Positions 1 to 7,031 of a stretch of 13,434 bases of DNA are shown here, in pieces. This DNA is from JAFGLY01 sp041309225 (GTDB taxonomy: Bacteria > Myxococcota_A > UBA796 > JAFGLY01). A program made the translations under genes and the position numbers. The stretch is taken from contig JBFYZZ010000219.1 of assembly GCA_041309225.1 (NCBI GenBank), positions 1-13,434 on the forward strand. Direction: 5' to 3'. Positions within the stretch are counted from its first letter, which is position 1. Each line of letters opens with the position of its first letter. A model generated the notes under the pieces. That model saw nothing but the letters and a program-made list of their open reading frames with translations, was not told where the DNA came from and ran no database searches.

Positions 1-283
1 AGAGCCAGAGCTGGGCCTGGCACGCCTTGGAGGGCGTGATCTGCTCGATGTCGAGCACGCAGCTCTTCGTCGAGTAGTTCCAGGTCTGGAGGTAGATCTT
101 GCCGACGAGGGTCGCGCCGTCCGCCGTGCAGACCCGGACGTCCTTCCCGTCGCTGGCGACGTTGTCCCAGAACAGGTCCCAGGCCGCGGACAGGGTGACC
201 CGGATGTCGGAGGCGCCGGTCGACCATGCGCTGAAGTCCACGGAGATCGGGGCCCGGAAGCGCCAGGAGGAGGAGTACCACAT
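1..283 (-). CDS. DUF2341-like phage structural protein, N-terminal part (cut by left edge)
   Basis: I translated this frame directly. It opens with ATG at 283-281 in a TGATG one-base overlap with the stop of the preceding gene and stays open for 94 codons to the window edge. The start reads MWYSSSWRFRAPISVDFSAW, followed by about 30 residues and a segment with SDGKDVRVCTADGATLV. A W-x-(Y/F)-R-x-P-I-x-(V/I)-D opening, then a (S/A)DGxDVRV..DG..L segment, resembles DUF2341, a beta-rich domain seen in some phage tail and surface proteins. That match is from memory of the family, not a search. The position just after a tail-terminator-like gene is where a tail tube gene usually sits, so this may be the tail tube protein or a tail-associated adhesion protein. 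The C-terminus is not in the window. Confidence 0.6.
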   Translation of the reverse strand, partial: MWYSSSWRFRAPISVDFSAWSTGASDIRVTLSAAWDLFWDNVASDGKDVRVCTADGATLVGKIYLQTWNYSTKSCVLDIEQITPSKACQAQLWL

Positions 284-756
284 CAGGGGAGGTCCTCCCG
301 GAAGGTCGCGGTGAACCGGACGGCCAGGACGCACGTGGTGCCGGCCTGAGCGGCCTCGGCGCCGAGGAGGTCGTCGAGCGTGAGATCCGTGTCGAGCGCG
401 ATGCCTCCGAGCGTGCGGTCCGTCTGCGCTCGCCACCGCCTGGTCACGTCCGTCCAGGCGTCCTCGATGGCGTCCTCCTTCGTCTCCGGGTCGTCCGCTG
501 TCGCGGGGAACCAGATGAGGCAGCCGAAGATCGCCTTCTGGCTGTGCCCGGGAAGGGTCGGCCCCGTCGTCCGCTCGACCCGCACGAGCCAGAGGCACGC
601 CTGCTGGCCGCTCTTCCAGGGCTCGACGTAGTGCCCGACCTTGACCGCATCCGGGTTCGTCGCGGTCCGCAGGTCGAGGAACGAGTAGCCGGTCGACCCG
701 ATGAGCAGGAGCCGGGCCTGGATCCCCTCGCGGACGGCCTTGAGGTTGGTCGTCAT
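283..756 (-). CDS. Tail terminator / tail completion-like protein
   Basis: A 157-aa protein starting MTTNLKAVREGIQARLLLIG. The ATG at 756 overlaps the preceding stop by four bases (ATGA), indicating translational coupling. It has an amphipathic helix at the N-terminus, a beta-rich middle (residues about 50-85, with ACLWLVRVE and AIFGCLIWFP), a helix near 92-110 (EDAIEDAWTDVTRRW), and a final strand (TTCVLAVRFTATF). That alpha-beta pattern and its location directly after the gp10-like head-tail gene fit tail terminator or tail completion proteins of siphoviruses, which cap the tail tube at the head-proximal end. The function is inferred from gene order and fold pattern; I see no diagnostic motif. 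No signal peptide or membrane segment is visible. Confidence 0.6.
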   Translation of the reverse strand: MTTNLKAVREGIQARLLLIGSTGYSFLDLRTATNPDAVKVGHYVEPWKSGQQACLWLVRVERTTGPTLPGHSQKAIFGCLIWFPATADDPETKEDAIEDAWTDVTRRWRAQTDRTLGGIALDTDLTLDDLLGAEAAQAGTTCVLAVRFTATFREDLP

Positions 757-1355
757 GCGCCACCGCCGTAGGTCACGATGGCCCGGACCACCGACCGGCC
801 GAGCGTGGGCACGACGTGGTCCCGGGCGACCTTCTCGACCCCGGGCCGCAGGTAGGGCCGGGGCGGGATCGTGACCGAGTGCTTCAGCACGTACCAGGGG
901 ATGCCCGTCTCCCGATGGAAGAGGAGGAGGTTCCCAGCCTTCGACCGGCGCAGGTAGAACATGCCCGGCGCCGACTGCCGGAGCGGAGTCGGGAACCGGT
1001 CCACGCCCGCCGCGGTGAGCGCGGGCCCGAGCGGGATCCGGAGCATCTTCGCCGTCCTGGGGACGACCACCCCGCCGTGCTCCTGGATGCTCGCGTACCC
1101 GACCTCACCTCGCCCATCGGTGCCGCCCGCCCGGGCCACGAGGGCGGGAGCGCCCTCCCGGTCCTCCACGGTCGCGGACACGGACGCCCGGAGCCGGCCG
1201 GTCCTCGAGCGCAGCACCTGGCCGGTGAGCCGGTTCAGCTTCACCTCGTTCTCCACCAGCTGGCACGCGCCGATGAGCACGGGCCGGAGGACCTCGCGCA
1301 GCCCCCCCGTGCCGAGCTGGGTCAGCCGCCGCCCGAACTCGTCCAGGGTCATCAC
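753..1355 (-). CDS. HK97-gp10-like / minor virion morphogenesis protein
   Basis: A 199- or 200-aa protein. The start is either GTG at 1355 (GTGA overlap) or ATG at 1352 (TGATG overlap); both lie in the junction GTGATG and no clear Shine-Dalgarno decides between them. Family-typical segments are RTGRLRASV (51-59), GYASIQEHGGVV (86-97), a K-x-L-x-I-P-L strand (103-109), and IPPRPYLRPG (163-172) near the end. These are hallmarks of HK97 gp10-like and Mu-gpG-like proteins, which act at the head-tail junction during siphovirus assembly. Neighbours are the connector upstream and a tail-terminator-like gene downstream, as in HK97. The family assignment is good; the exact role (neck versus tail completion) is inferred from the family. 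Confidence 0.78.
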   Translation of the reverse strand: MMTLDEFGRRLTQLGTGGLREVLRPVLIGACQLVENEVKLNRLTGQVLRSRTGRLRASVSATVEDREGAPALVARAGGTDGRGEVGYASIQEHGGVVVPRTAKMLRIPLGPALTAAGVDRFPTPLRQSAPGMFYLRRSKAGNLLLFHRETGIPWYVLKHSVTIPPRPYLRPGVEKVARDHVVPTLGRSVVRAIVTYGGGA

Positions 1356-1957
1356 AGCAGCACCGAGGGCAGCCGGTAGGGTGCGAGCAGCTGCCGGACG
1401 GCCGCCGGGATGGTCTCCTCACGCAGCGATGCGGACGCCTCGCCCGCGGGCACGGAGGAGAAGCCCTGGTTCGTCCGGAGGTGCCACCAGTGCTTGACCA
1501 GCATCCCGGTGGCGGTGATGATGTCCGCGGGAACGGTTGCGAATCCGGCCGTGAAGGTCGCCTTGACGGCCTGGCCGCTCATCGCGCCCTCGGACCAGGC
1601 GCCGTGGGCGGAGCCCGGCTTCAACATGACGCCCCACGACTGGACGGCGTAGTCGGCCGGATCCACGAGGTACAGGCTCGTCCAGTTCTCGTCAGGGTCG
1701 TCGTAGATGCTCGTCACCGCGGTCACGGGCCACGGCTCGAGCCGGAGCTTCCGACCCACGACGAACACGCCGGAATCGCCCGAATACCTCGTATACGACG
1801 CGCTCTCGATGGTCGGCGCGGCGCCCGGGTAGCCGAGCAAACGGGCGACGGCGGCTTCCGCTCGGCCGATGATCGTGCCGATGAGCGTGTCCTCGCTCGT
1901 TCCGACGAGCCCCTGCAGCCATGTCGCCCGGACGACCGCAGCGGTCAGGTAGGCCAT
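1352..1957 (-). CDS. Head-tail connector protein (HK97 gp6-like)
   Basis: A 201-aa protein starting MAYLTAAVVRATWLQGLVG. It has the usual connector layout: an N-terminal helical bundle (residues 1-45, including TLIGTIIGRAEAAVARLLGY), a central beta insert (50-125, with YDDPDENW and YAVQSWGVML), the segment VKATFTAGFATVPADIITAT, and a C-terminal helical end carrying LAPYRLP. The phrase 'tAGfatVPadI..A..mLvkhWw' is very common in gp6-like connector proteins, which form the ring under the portal that tail proteins dock to. A strong Shine-Dalgarno, GAGGTGA (complement of 1961-1967), precedes the ATG, and its TGA is also the stop of the upstream gene, tying termination to reinitiation. Confidence 0.82.
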   Translation of the reverse strand: MAYLTAAVVRATWLQGLVGTSEDTLIGTIIGRAEAAVARLLGYPGAAPTIESASYTRYSGDSGVFVVGRKLRLEPWPVTAVTSIYDDPDENWTSLYLVDPADYAVQSWGVMLKPGSAHGAWSEGAMSGQAVKATFTAGFATVPADIITATGMLVKHWWHLRTNQGFSSVPAGEASASLREETIPAAVRQLLAPYRLPSVLL

Positions 1958-1960
1958 CGG

Positions 1961-2191
1961 TCACCTCGCCTTCCGGCGGCGCGCGGGGCTCTTCATGGCG
2001 CGATCCGCTGGAGGCTCGGCGATGACGACCGCGACCGGCTCGGCGACCTCCTCGAACAGTCCGGGGAAGTCGCCGAGCAGGTAGGTCGCGGTCTCGGCCG
2101 GCACCTCCCGCGTCTCGCCAGGAGCCCACGGCCTGGTTGTCCCAGGCCGTGTGCCCTGGTAGCTGTGCGGGAGGAGCGAGCGGAGCAGCAT
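1961..2191 (-). CDS. Small head-associated hypothetical protein, 76 aa
   Basis: A 76-aa ORF between the accessory head gene (4-bp gap) and the connector (3-bp gap). It begins MLLRSLLPHSYQG and contains PGETREVPAETATYLLGDFP, then EPVAVVIAEPP and a very basic tail (KSPARRRKAR). Short proteins of the form 'R.L..HSY.G....PGE..EVP...A.YLL.DFPGLFE' are common between capsid and connector genes in tailed phages; their role is unknown to me. A perfect 10-bp inverted repeat falls in codons 14-22. The compact ORF, fit between neighbours and conserved-looking sequence support it being real. No function is assigned. Confidence 0.7.
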   Translation of the reverse strand: MLLRSLLPHSYQGTRPGTTRPWAPGETREVPAETATYLLGDFPGLFEEVAEPVAVVIAEPPADRAMKSPARRRKAR

Positions 2192-2195
2192 CCGA

Positions 2196-2570
2196 CTACC
2201 GGATCCACTCGCACTCGAGGACGATGTGGCCGCCGTGCGCCTTTCCGGACGCCGCGTTGGTCCCGACGCCGTCGATCTCGTCGCCCTCGCTGAACTCGAA
2301 CAGCGTGCCGGTCGCCGAGGCCTTCGTCATCTCGTAGGCGTCGCCGGCGGTGAGGGCCTGCGCCGCGTTGCTCACGCTGAACAGGGTCGTGGAGCCGTTC
2401 TTGACGGCGACCGTCAGGGTGTTCGTGGCGTCGAGGGCGGTCGTGGTGTCGCTGACCCAGTAGGCGCCGCGGATGGCGAACTTCTTCGCGCTCGGGTTGA
2501 CGCCGTAGACCGCGCTGTCGGAAGCGGCGCCGCCGGCCTGGCGCGGGAGGGGGAGGAGGAAGTGTCCCAT
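2196..2570 (-). CDS. Putative capsid accessory / decoration protein
   Basis: A 124-aa protein immediately downstream of the major capsid gene. After an N-terminal segment (MGHFLLPLPRQAGG) it is strand-rich: KKFAIRGAYWVSD, ALDATNTLTVAVKNGSTTLF, FEFSEGDEIDGVGT, GGHIVLECEWIR. This single beta-sandwich pattern, with a 'f..GD.id.v.t...gka.gG.i.le.ew' ending, is common among small phage head proteins beside the major capsid gene, often annotated as head fibre, decoration or cement proteins. The assignment rests on position and predicted strand pattern only. A Shine-Dalgarno-like GGAG lies 8 bases before the ATG at 2570. Confidence 0.6.
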   Translation of the reverse strand: MGHFLLPLPRQAGGAASDSAVYGVNPSAKKFAIRGAYWVSDTTTALDATNTLTVAVKNGSTTLFSVSNAAQALTAGDAYEMTKASATGTLFEFSEGDEIDGVGTNAASGKAHGGHIVLECEWIR

Positions 2571-2612
2571 GTTGATGTCTCCGTTGGAAGGGGAAAGGTG
2601 GACCTGCCGGAA

Positions 2613-2647
2613 GGCCCGGGACCGACGGCTTGCGCCGGCCCCGGGTC
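2613..2647 (-). terminator. GNRA-capped hairpin after the capsid gene (candidate terminator, attenuator or processing site)
   Basis: In the 83-bp gap between the capsid stop (2654) and the next ATG (2570), the minus-strand transcript can fold a two-part hairpin. The outer stem is CCCGGG/CCCGGG (2640-2645 with 2615-2620), extended by one G-C pair beyond an A-C mismatch. The inner stem is CGGC-(GCAA)-GCCG (2626-2637), closed by a GNRA-class tetraloop. No U-tract follows, only two T residues, so it is not a textbook intrinsic terminator. It could reduce read-through from capsid into accessory genes or protect the 3' end of the capsid message. Seen in sequence; the function is inference. Confidence 0.4.
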
Positions 2648-2653
2648 AGCCGA

Positions 2654-4144
2654 CTACAGCCACTTGAAGTTCCAGGCGACGACCTTCTCGGTGGCGCCCG
2701 ACAGGGTGTAGAAGATGCGCCGCATGGTGGCGACGATCTCGATGTGGCCGCTCTTGATCTCCTTGTCGATCTCCACGATGGCCGCCCGTCGCTGGTAGTT
2801 CGCGAAGGCGCTCCGGTCGCAGACGAGCACACCGGAGTACGAGCCGGTCCCGGTGTAGAGGCCGGTGGTGGCGAGGTCGGCGGACACGAACCGCGACATG
2901 ATGATCGGGTGGCCGAACAGGGCTGCCAGCTGGCCGGTCAGGATCGTCGCGGCGGGCCCGAACTTGTCCACCGTCACGACGTAGGAGTCCGCCATGAGCT
3001 TGGTGAACATGACCTCGGGGGACACGACCAGGATCAGGTCGGAGGCCGCCCGCTCGCCCATCGCCCCGATCACGGCCGCGAGGCCGGCGGAGGTCTGGGC
3101 GGCCGAGCCGTCCGCGGTGAGCGAGCGGTCGTAGGCGAGCGCGCGCAGGCCGAGGAACGCGCGCCGGTGGTCCGCGGCGCCTCCGAGGCCCGTGGTTCCC
3201 CACCGGGACCGGACGTTCCACGAGGACACCGCGTCCTCGTGGGTACCCGCCGTGTCGCCGTTCACGATGGCGTCCTCGTAGCCGTCGACCAGGGCGCCCG
3301 TCACCAGGCGGGAGAGGGTCGGGATCACCGCGACGGCCGAGTCCTCGGCCGCGGCGTCGTCGACGACCACCCGGGCCGCCAGGCCGCCCACGGTGATCGT
3401 CCCGGAGTCGGTCACCGGCGTGCTCGCCGTGTAGGCCGCCGGGTCGTCCGAGGTGATCTCGCTCTTGATGTACGGGCGGACGCCGGTCGTCAGCTTCGGC
3501 CGGATCATCGTCTCCCGCTCCATCGGGATCGTCTCGAACAGCGAGGCCAGGCCGCGGGGCACCTGGAACTCCTCGTAGAGATCCGGGACGAACTGGTCGG
3601 GGATCCACTCCCCGCCGACGTTCGTGTAGTCGTAGAAGGCCTTCTCGACCTTCTCCCGGATGGCCGCCGGCGCGCGGTTGGCGATGAAGGCGACCTTCGC
3701 GTCCATGTCCGGCGTGCTCGGCCGCTTCATGGCGAGCCGGGCGAGGTTCCGGATGGTGAGCGCCCGGCGCAGGTCCTTCTGCCAGGCGCAGGTGTCCACC
3801 GTGTCGTCGAGCAGCCCGGGCATCTCCGCCTCGAACTGCTTCCCGGCGAACTTGAAGGTGCGGCGCTCGGCCATGAGCCGGAGCTTGCCGTCCTCGCCGA
3901 CGTACCGGCGGCCGAGGTCGGCCTCGGAGCCCTCGATGGCACGGGGCGGGGGCTTGGCGGCGGCGTTCTCGGCCGCGGCCTGCAGCTTCTTGGAGAGGTC
4001 GTCGGCCGCGGTGCGCTGGGCCGCCAGGTCGTCGCCGACCTCCTTGAAGGCCCCGATGGTCGCCCCGACGAACCGCTGGAGGGACGGCCCGTCGGTGACG
4101 GTCGCGGGGTCGAGGTTCTTCATGATCTCGACGTTGGGCGTCAT
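2654..4144 (-). CDS. Major capsid protein, HK97 fold, with long N-terminal prodomain
   Basis: A 496-aa protein that would form the icosahedral shell. The N-terminus (about residues 20-66) is helical and Ala/Glu/Lys-rich, like the delta/scaffold domain that HK97-type capsids carry before proteolysis, followed by a Pro-rich hinge (AKPPPRA). After a mixed segment (70-170) the HK97-like part starts near residue 177 with GGEWIPDQFVPDLYEEF. It continues through an E-loop-like stretch (ERETMIRPKLTTGVRPYIKS), ALVDGYEDAIVNGDT, LILVVSPEVMFTKLM, GHPIIMSRF and a terminal WNFKWL. AGGTGA, five bases before the ATG, shares its TGA with the protease stop. The protease sits directly upstream, as expected. The region before the fold is longer than the roughly 100-residue HK97 delta domain. 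Confidence 0.93.
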   Translation of the reverse strand: MTPNVEIMKNLDPATVTDGPSLQRFVGATIGAFKEVGDDLAAQRTAADDLSKKLQAAAENAAAKPPPRAIEGSEADLGRRYVGEDGKLRLMAERRTFKFAGKQFEAEMPGLLDDTVDTCAWQKDLRRALTIRNLARLAMKRPSTPDMDAKVAFIANRAPAAIREKVEKAFYDYTNVGGEWIPDQFVPDLYEEFQVPRGLASLFETIPMERETMIRPKLTTGVRPYIKSEITSDDPAAYTASTPVTDSGTITVGGLAARVVVDDAAAEDSAVAVIPTLSRLVTGALVDGYEDAIVNGDTAGTHEDAVSSWNVRSRWGTTGLGGAADHRRAFLGLRALAYDRSLTADGSAAQTSAGLAAVIGAMGERAASDLILVVSPEVMFTKLMADSYVVTVDKFGPAATILTGQLAALFGHPIIMSRFVSADLATTGLYTGTGSYSGVLVCDRSAFANYQRRAAIVEIDKEIKSGHIEIVATMRRIFYTLSGATEKVVAWNFKWL

Positions 4145-4148
4145 GGTG

Positions 4149-4781
4149 TCACCTGTCCTTGGGGGGGAAGTACCGATCCAGGCCGGACTCGGCGGATTCG
4201 GGGTTCTTGGGGAGAGCGTCCATCTCTCGGAGGAGCCTGAGCACCTCGTCGACCACCGACCCGACGCTCACGGAAGCGGCCGGAGGCCAGTCCTTGGCCG
4301 CACCCTTGGCCGCGAGGGCCTCGGGGTTGGCGGGCACGGCGACCACGCTCACCTCGAGCAGGTCGCAGTCGAAGTAGACCCAGCCGCGCTCGCCGCACCG
4401 CGGATCCTCCTTGGGCAGCGACGCTCGGGGAACGCTCTTGCCGGGCAGGAAGCCCACCGAGACCGCGGACACGGTCCCGCGATCCACCATCCCGGCGACC
4501 ATCGGGCCATGCGGGCTCTCGAGGTCCCAGGTGGGCACTAGGTCGAGTGCCCCGTCCACGATGGCGACCTCGCCCCGACCGACCACCTTCTCCACCCGGT
4601 AGTCGTGGTCCAGCATCACCACCGGGTTCATCCTGTAGTTGTCGAGCCTCCACGAGGCTTGGTCGATGATGTCCTGGTAGCGGTCGGGCGTCGCGGTCGA
4701 GGCGGTGAAGTGGAGGCGGATGGTCCCGTCCTCGAGGACCTCCCTGCGCACCGAGAGCAGCGATCGGCGGAGCGGGATCAT
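4149..4781 (-). CDS. Prohead maturation protease (HK97 family, peptidase U35-like)
   Basis: A 210-aa serine protease that would cleave the capsid prodomain inside the prohead. The N-terminus carries IRLHFTASTATPDRYQDIID, typical of the family ('ASt...DR.gDii'). NPVVMLDHD at 52-60 supplies the likely catalytic His59. GTVSAVSVGFLPG at 102-114 supplies the nucleophile, most likely Ser108 of the SVGF motif, with Ser105 as an alternative. LLEVSVVAVPANPEA at 141-155 is the family's conserved E-x-S-x-V-x-x-PAN end. The frame is open far upstream (to 5147), but ATG at 4781 is preferred: it makes an ATGA overlap with the portal stop, and the family alignment starts there. Protease before capsid is canonical order. 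Confidence 0.92.
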   Translation of the reverse strand: MIPLRRSLLSVRREVLEDGTIRLHFTASTATPDRYQDIIDQASWRLDNYRMNPVVMLDHDYRVEKVVGRGEVAIVDGALDLVPTWDLESPHGPMVAGMVDRGTVSAVSVGFLPGKSVPRASLPKEDPRCGERGWVYFDCDLLEVSVVAVPANPEALAAKGAAKDWPPAASVSVGSVVDEVLRLLREMDALPKNPESAESGLDRYFPPKDR

Positions 4782-6931
4782 GCGGCGTCCTCCTCGAGGA
4801 TGGGGATGGTGGTGCAACGGCAGTTGACGACCATGCCGGCCGACGCGAAGTCGCCCGGCCCGCTGCCGTGGGCCCCGACGTCGGCCGGGTCGGCCGTGTG
4901 GCCGTTGCCCTCGGCGGGCACCACGAAGTCCGCGCCGACCTCGACCGTCTGGCCATCCATCGCCCAGTGCGAGTCGCGGGTCGCATGGTCCCTCGAGGAG
5001 AGCCATTGCTTCCGGAGCGCCACGCCCTCGGCCACTGCCTGGCCGTAGGCGGCGAGTGTGCCGGCGGACATCGCCCTGGTCGTCTCGGTCCGGGCGATCC
5101 GGAGGGCTCGCATCGCGCTGAAGTGCTCGTCCCGCTGCAGCGCCCACTGCATCTCGGCGATGGTCGCGCCCTCCTCGAGCCCCTTCTGCAGGATGGCTCG
5201 GATGGCCTCGATGGTCGTGTCGTTGACGTTCACCACGAGCGAACCGATCTGGTCCTCGGTCGGCTGGTGGACCCGCGTGGGATCCCAGCGCAGGTCGACG
5301 CCCACGAGCTCCACCCCGAGGTCGAACGCGGCGCGCAGCGCCCGCTCGATGAGCGGCCGGCTCGCGGCCTCGAGCTTCGCGGCCTCATCCCGCTCGGGGA
5401 AGATGAACGCGAGGATTGCATCGATGTTCGCCGGCAGGGAGACCGCGGGCGACTCGCGCGTGAGACCCTGGGCCGCCCGGCCCTCCACCATCTCGCCGAG
5501 CCGGTCCGCCACCCGGTGCCCCTGGGCCCGCAGGAACCTGGCCATCGCGCCGGCCATCTTGCGCTCGGTCGGCACGTGGACTCGATCCACCATGCTCCGC
5601 CACAGGACGTCCCGTGCGCCCGGCGTCGTCGGCGCGACCCGAAGCCTGGGCGTCGGGAAGAACCGGACCAGGCCCCCGGAGAGCGCCCGACCCTCGTCGA
5701 GGTCATCGTCGCCGTCGTCGGGCGGACCATCGTCGGACGGCTCCTCGACCTCGGTCGTCGGCAGGTCCGCGAAGCCCTCGTAGGCCGCCGCATCGGCGAG
5801 CGGCACGCCCATCGTCCACCAGAGCTCGACCCGCTCCTGGCGCTCCGTGCGGCTCTCCTGCAGCGCGGGCACCTCGGAGAAGTCATGCTCCACACGGAAC
5901 GCCGCGTCCCACCGCATGGCCAGGCGGGTGAGCTCGTCGTCGAGCGCAGCCGCGCGAGCCCGGAGCCGTTCCCAGTACTGGACGTTCTGCTCCTTCGAGG
6001 TCGCGAAGTTGGCGGTCGGGAGCCCGAGCTTCGTGGGGGGCACGCCGAACGCTGCGAGCACCGTCTCCCGCGTGTACCGCCGGCCCTCGTTGAACTCCAT
6101 GTCTCGTAGGGCCAGGCTTGGCGTCTCGACCTTGGCTCCTCCTCCGATGACCAGCGCACGCCGCTTGGCCACCATCCCATCGAAGGCGTCGAGCACGGCC
6201 TCGCGGAAGTCCTTCTCCCAGACGGCCCCCGGATCCGCGGGCGAGATGATGACGTCCGGCCGACCCCGCTGGGCCTGCTTCGCCCACAGCTTGCTCGCCG
6301 CGAGCTCGCCGGACAGGTCGTTCGCGAGGGCCCGGATGACCCCCTGGCCGAGCAGGGACTCCGGGCCATCCTCCCAGGAGGGCGCACTGCAGTGGAGGAC
6401 CGCGTCGGCTGGGTAGTCGGTGACCTCGCCAGCGCCGTTGTACCGGTAGGCGAGCGGACCCCCGAACGCGCCCGGCAGGATGGTGGTCCGCATCGGGTGG
6501 AGCAGAGGCAGCGAGCTCGGCTGCTCCTTCGGCCCCACCGCGCCGCCCATCCCCAGCATGAGCGTATAGGCGTCTCCGGAGAGCAGCCAGTAGACCACGA
6601 GCTGGCGCTCCCAGACCCGCCTGCTCTGCCACGAGGTCGGCCTCGAGAGCAGGTCGAGCACCGGATGCCGGTCGATCCGCTCGGCGTCCGGGCCATCCCC
6701 ACGCCGCAGCCGGAGCGGCACCTGCGACAGGTCCTCCGCGATCACCGTGGCGCAAGCGACCACCCACGGGAACGCGCCATACGCGGAGAGCGACGCCTCC
6801 ACCGGGTAGGCATTCTCCGTCTGGTGCTCCCGGCCGAAGTCCGCACCCGCCCGAAACGACTCGCCCGAGGCCTTCGTCGTCATCCCGAGAGCCCGGAGCA
6901 TCCTGCGCCACCATTTCACGGAGGTCGCCAT
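4778..6931 (-). CDS. Portal protein fused to a C-terminal MuF-like domain
   Basis: A 717-aa protein. Residues 1-350 are an HK97-type portal: basic N-terminal helix (VKWWRRMLRALG), YGAFPWVVACATVIAEDLSQ at 51-70, VYWLLSGDAY (113-122), PLLHPMRT (142-149), and the hallmark FGVPPTKLGL (295-304). The portal forms the dodecameric DNA channel at the capsid vertex. An acidic linker (396-414, EPSDDGPPDDGDDDLDEG) leads to a helical region and then a MuF/SPP1-gp7-like module: ALRIARTETTRAMSAG (609-624), HATRDSHWAMDG (649-660) and NCRCTTIPI (703-711). MuF proteins are minor head proteins ejected with or packaged beside the portal. The open frame is continuous and the two halves usually occur as adjacent genes, so this looks like a genuine fusion. 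The ATG at 6931 lacks an evident Shine-Dalgarno. Confidence 0.92.
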   Translation of the reverse strand: MATSVKWWRRMLRALGMTTKASGESFRAGADFGREHQTENAYPVEASLSAYGAFPWVVACATVIAEDLSQVPLRLRRGDGPDAERIDRHPVLDLLSRPTSWQSRRVWERQLVVYWLLSGDAYTLMLGMGGAVGPKEQPSSLPLLHPMRTTILPGAFGGPLAYRYNGAGEVTDYPADAVLHCSAPSWEDGPESLLGQGVIRALANDLSGELAASKLWAKQAQRGRPDVIISPADPGAVWEKDFREAVLDAFDGMVAKRRALVIGGGAKVETPSLALRDMEFNEGRRYTRETVLAAFGVPPTKLGLPTANFATSKEQNVQYWERLRARAAALDDELTRLAMRWDAAFRVEHDFSEVPALQESRTERQERVELWWTMGVPLADAAAYEGFADLPTTEVEEPSDDGPPDDGDDDLDEGRALSGGLVRFFPTPRLRVAPTTPGARDVLWRSMVDRVHVPTERKMAGAMARFLRAQGHRVADRLGEMVEGRAAQGLTRESPAVSLPANIDAILAFIFPERDEAAKLEAASRPLIERALRAAFDLGVELVGVDLRWDPTRVHQPTEDQIGSLVVNVNDTTIEAIRAILQKGLEEGATIAEMQWALQRDEHFSAMRALRIARTETTRAMSAGTLAAYGQAVAEGVALRKQWLSSRDHATRDSHWAMDGQTVEVGADFVVPAEGNGHTADPADVGAHGSGPGDFASAGMVVNCRCTTIPILEEDAA

Positions 6932-7031
6932 GATGACAGCGTGTCGGAGTGGTGACAGCGTGTCAATGGGATCGGGACAGAAAGTCGTGACAGCGAGTAC
7001 GATTTCCGTGACAGGATTCGGCCCGATTCGG
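6932..7031. promoter_or_regulatory. 100-bp gap with TGACA-N3-TGTCA palindromes, candidate operator/promoter
   Basis: This is the only sizeable non-coding gap between the terminase and portal genes. TGACAGCGTGTC occurs twice (6934-6945 and 6953-6964), starts 19 bp apart. The second copy extends to a perfect palindrome, TGACAGCGTGTCA (6953-6965). Further half-sites are GGACAG at 6975, TGACAGCGAGT at 6988 and TGACAG at 7009. On the minus strand TTGACA (6961-6966) could be a -35 element; 17 bp downstream is CACGCT, a poor -10, which would place the transcript start close to the ATG at 6931. That would make a near-leaderless mRNA and fit the absent Shine-Dalgarno, but the -10 match is weak. Confidence 0.5.

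Noticed and set aside
2630..4240. Long plus-strand frame (536 codons) opposite the capsid gene
   Set aside because: Shadow frame; low-complexity Arg/Gly/Val/Asp translation, no ribosome site or motif, complete overlap with the well-supported capsid gene.
4782..5147. Upstream extension of the prohead protease
   Set aside because: The extension is Arg/Gly-rich out-of-frame portal sequence; ATG at 4781 in an ATGA overlap fits the family start.
4868..6109. Plus-strand frame (413 codons) opposite the portal-MuF gene
   Set aside because: Shadow of the portal frame with no recognisable domain.
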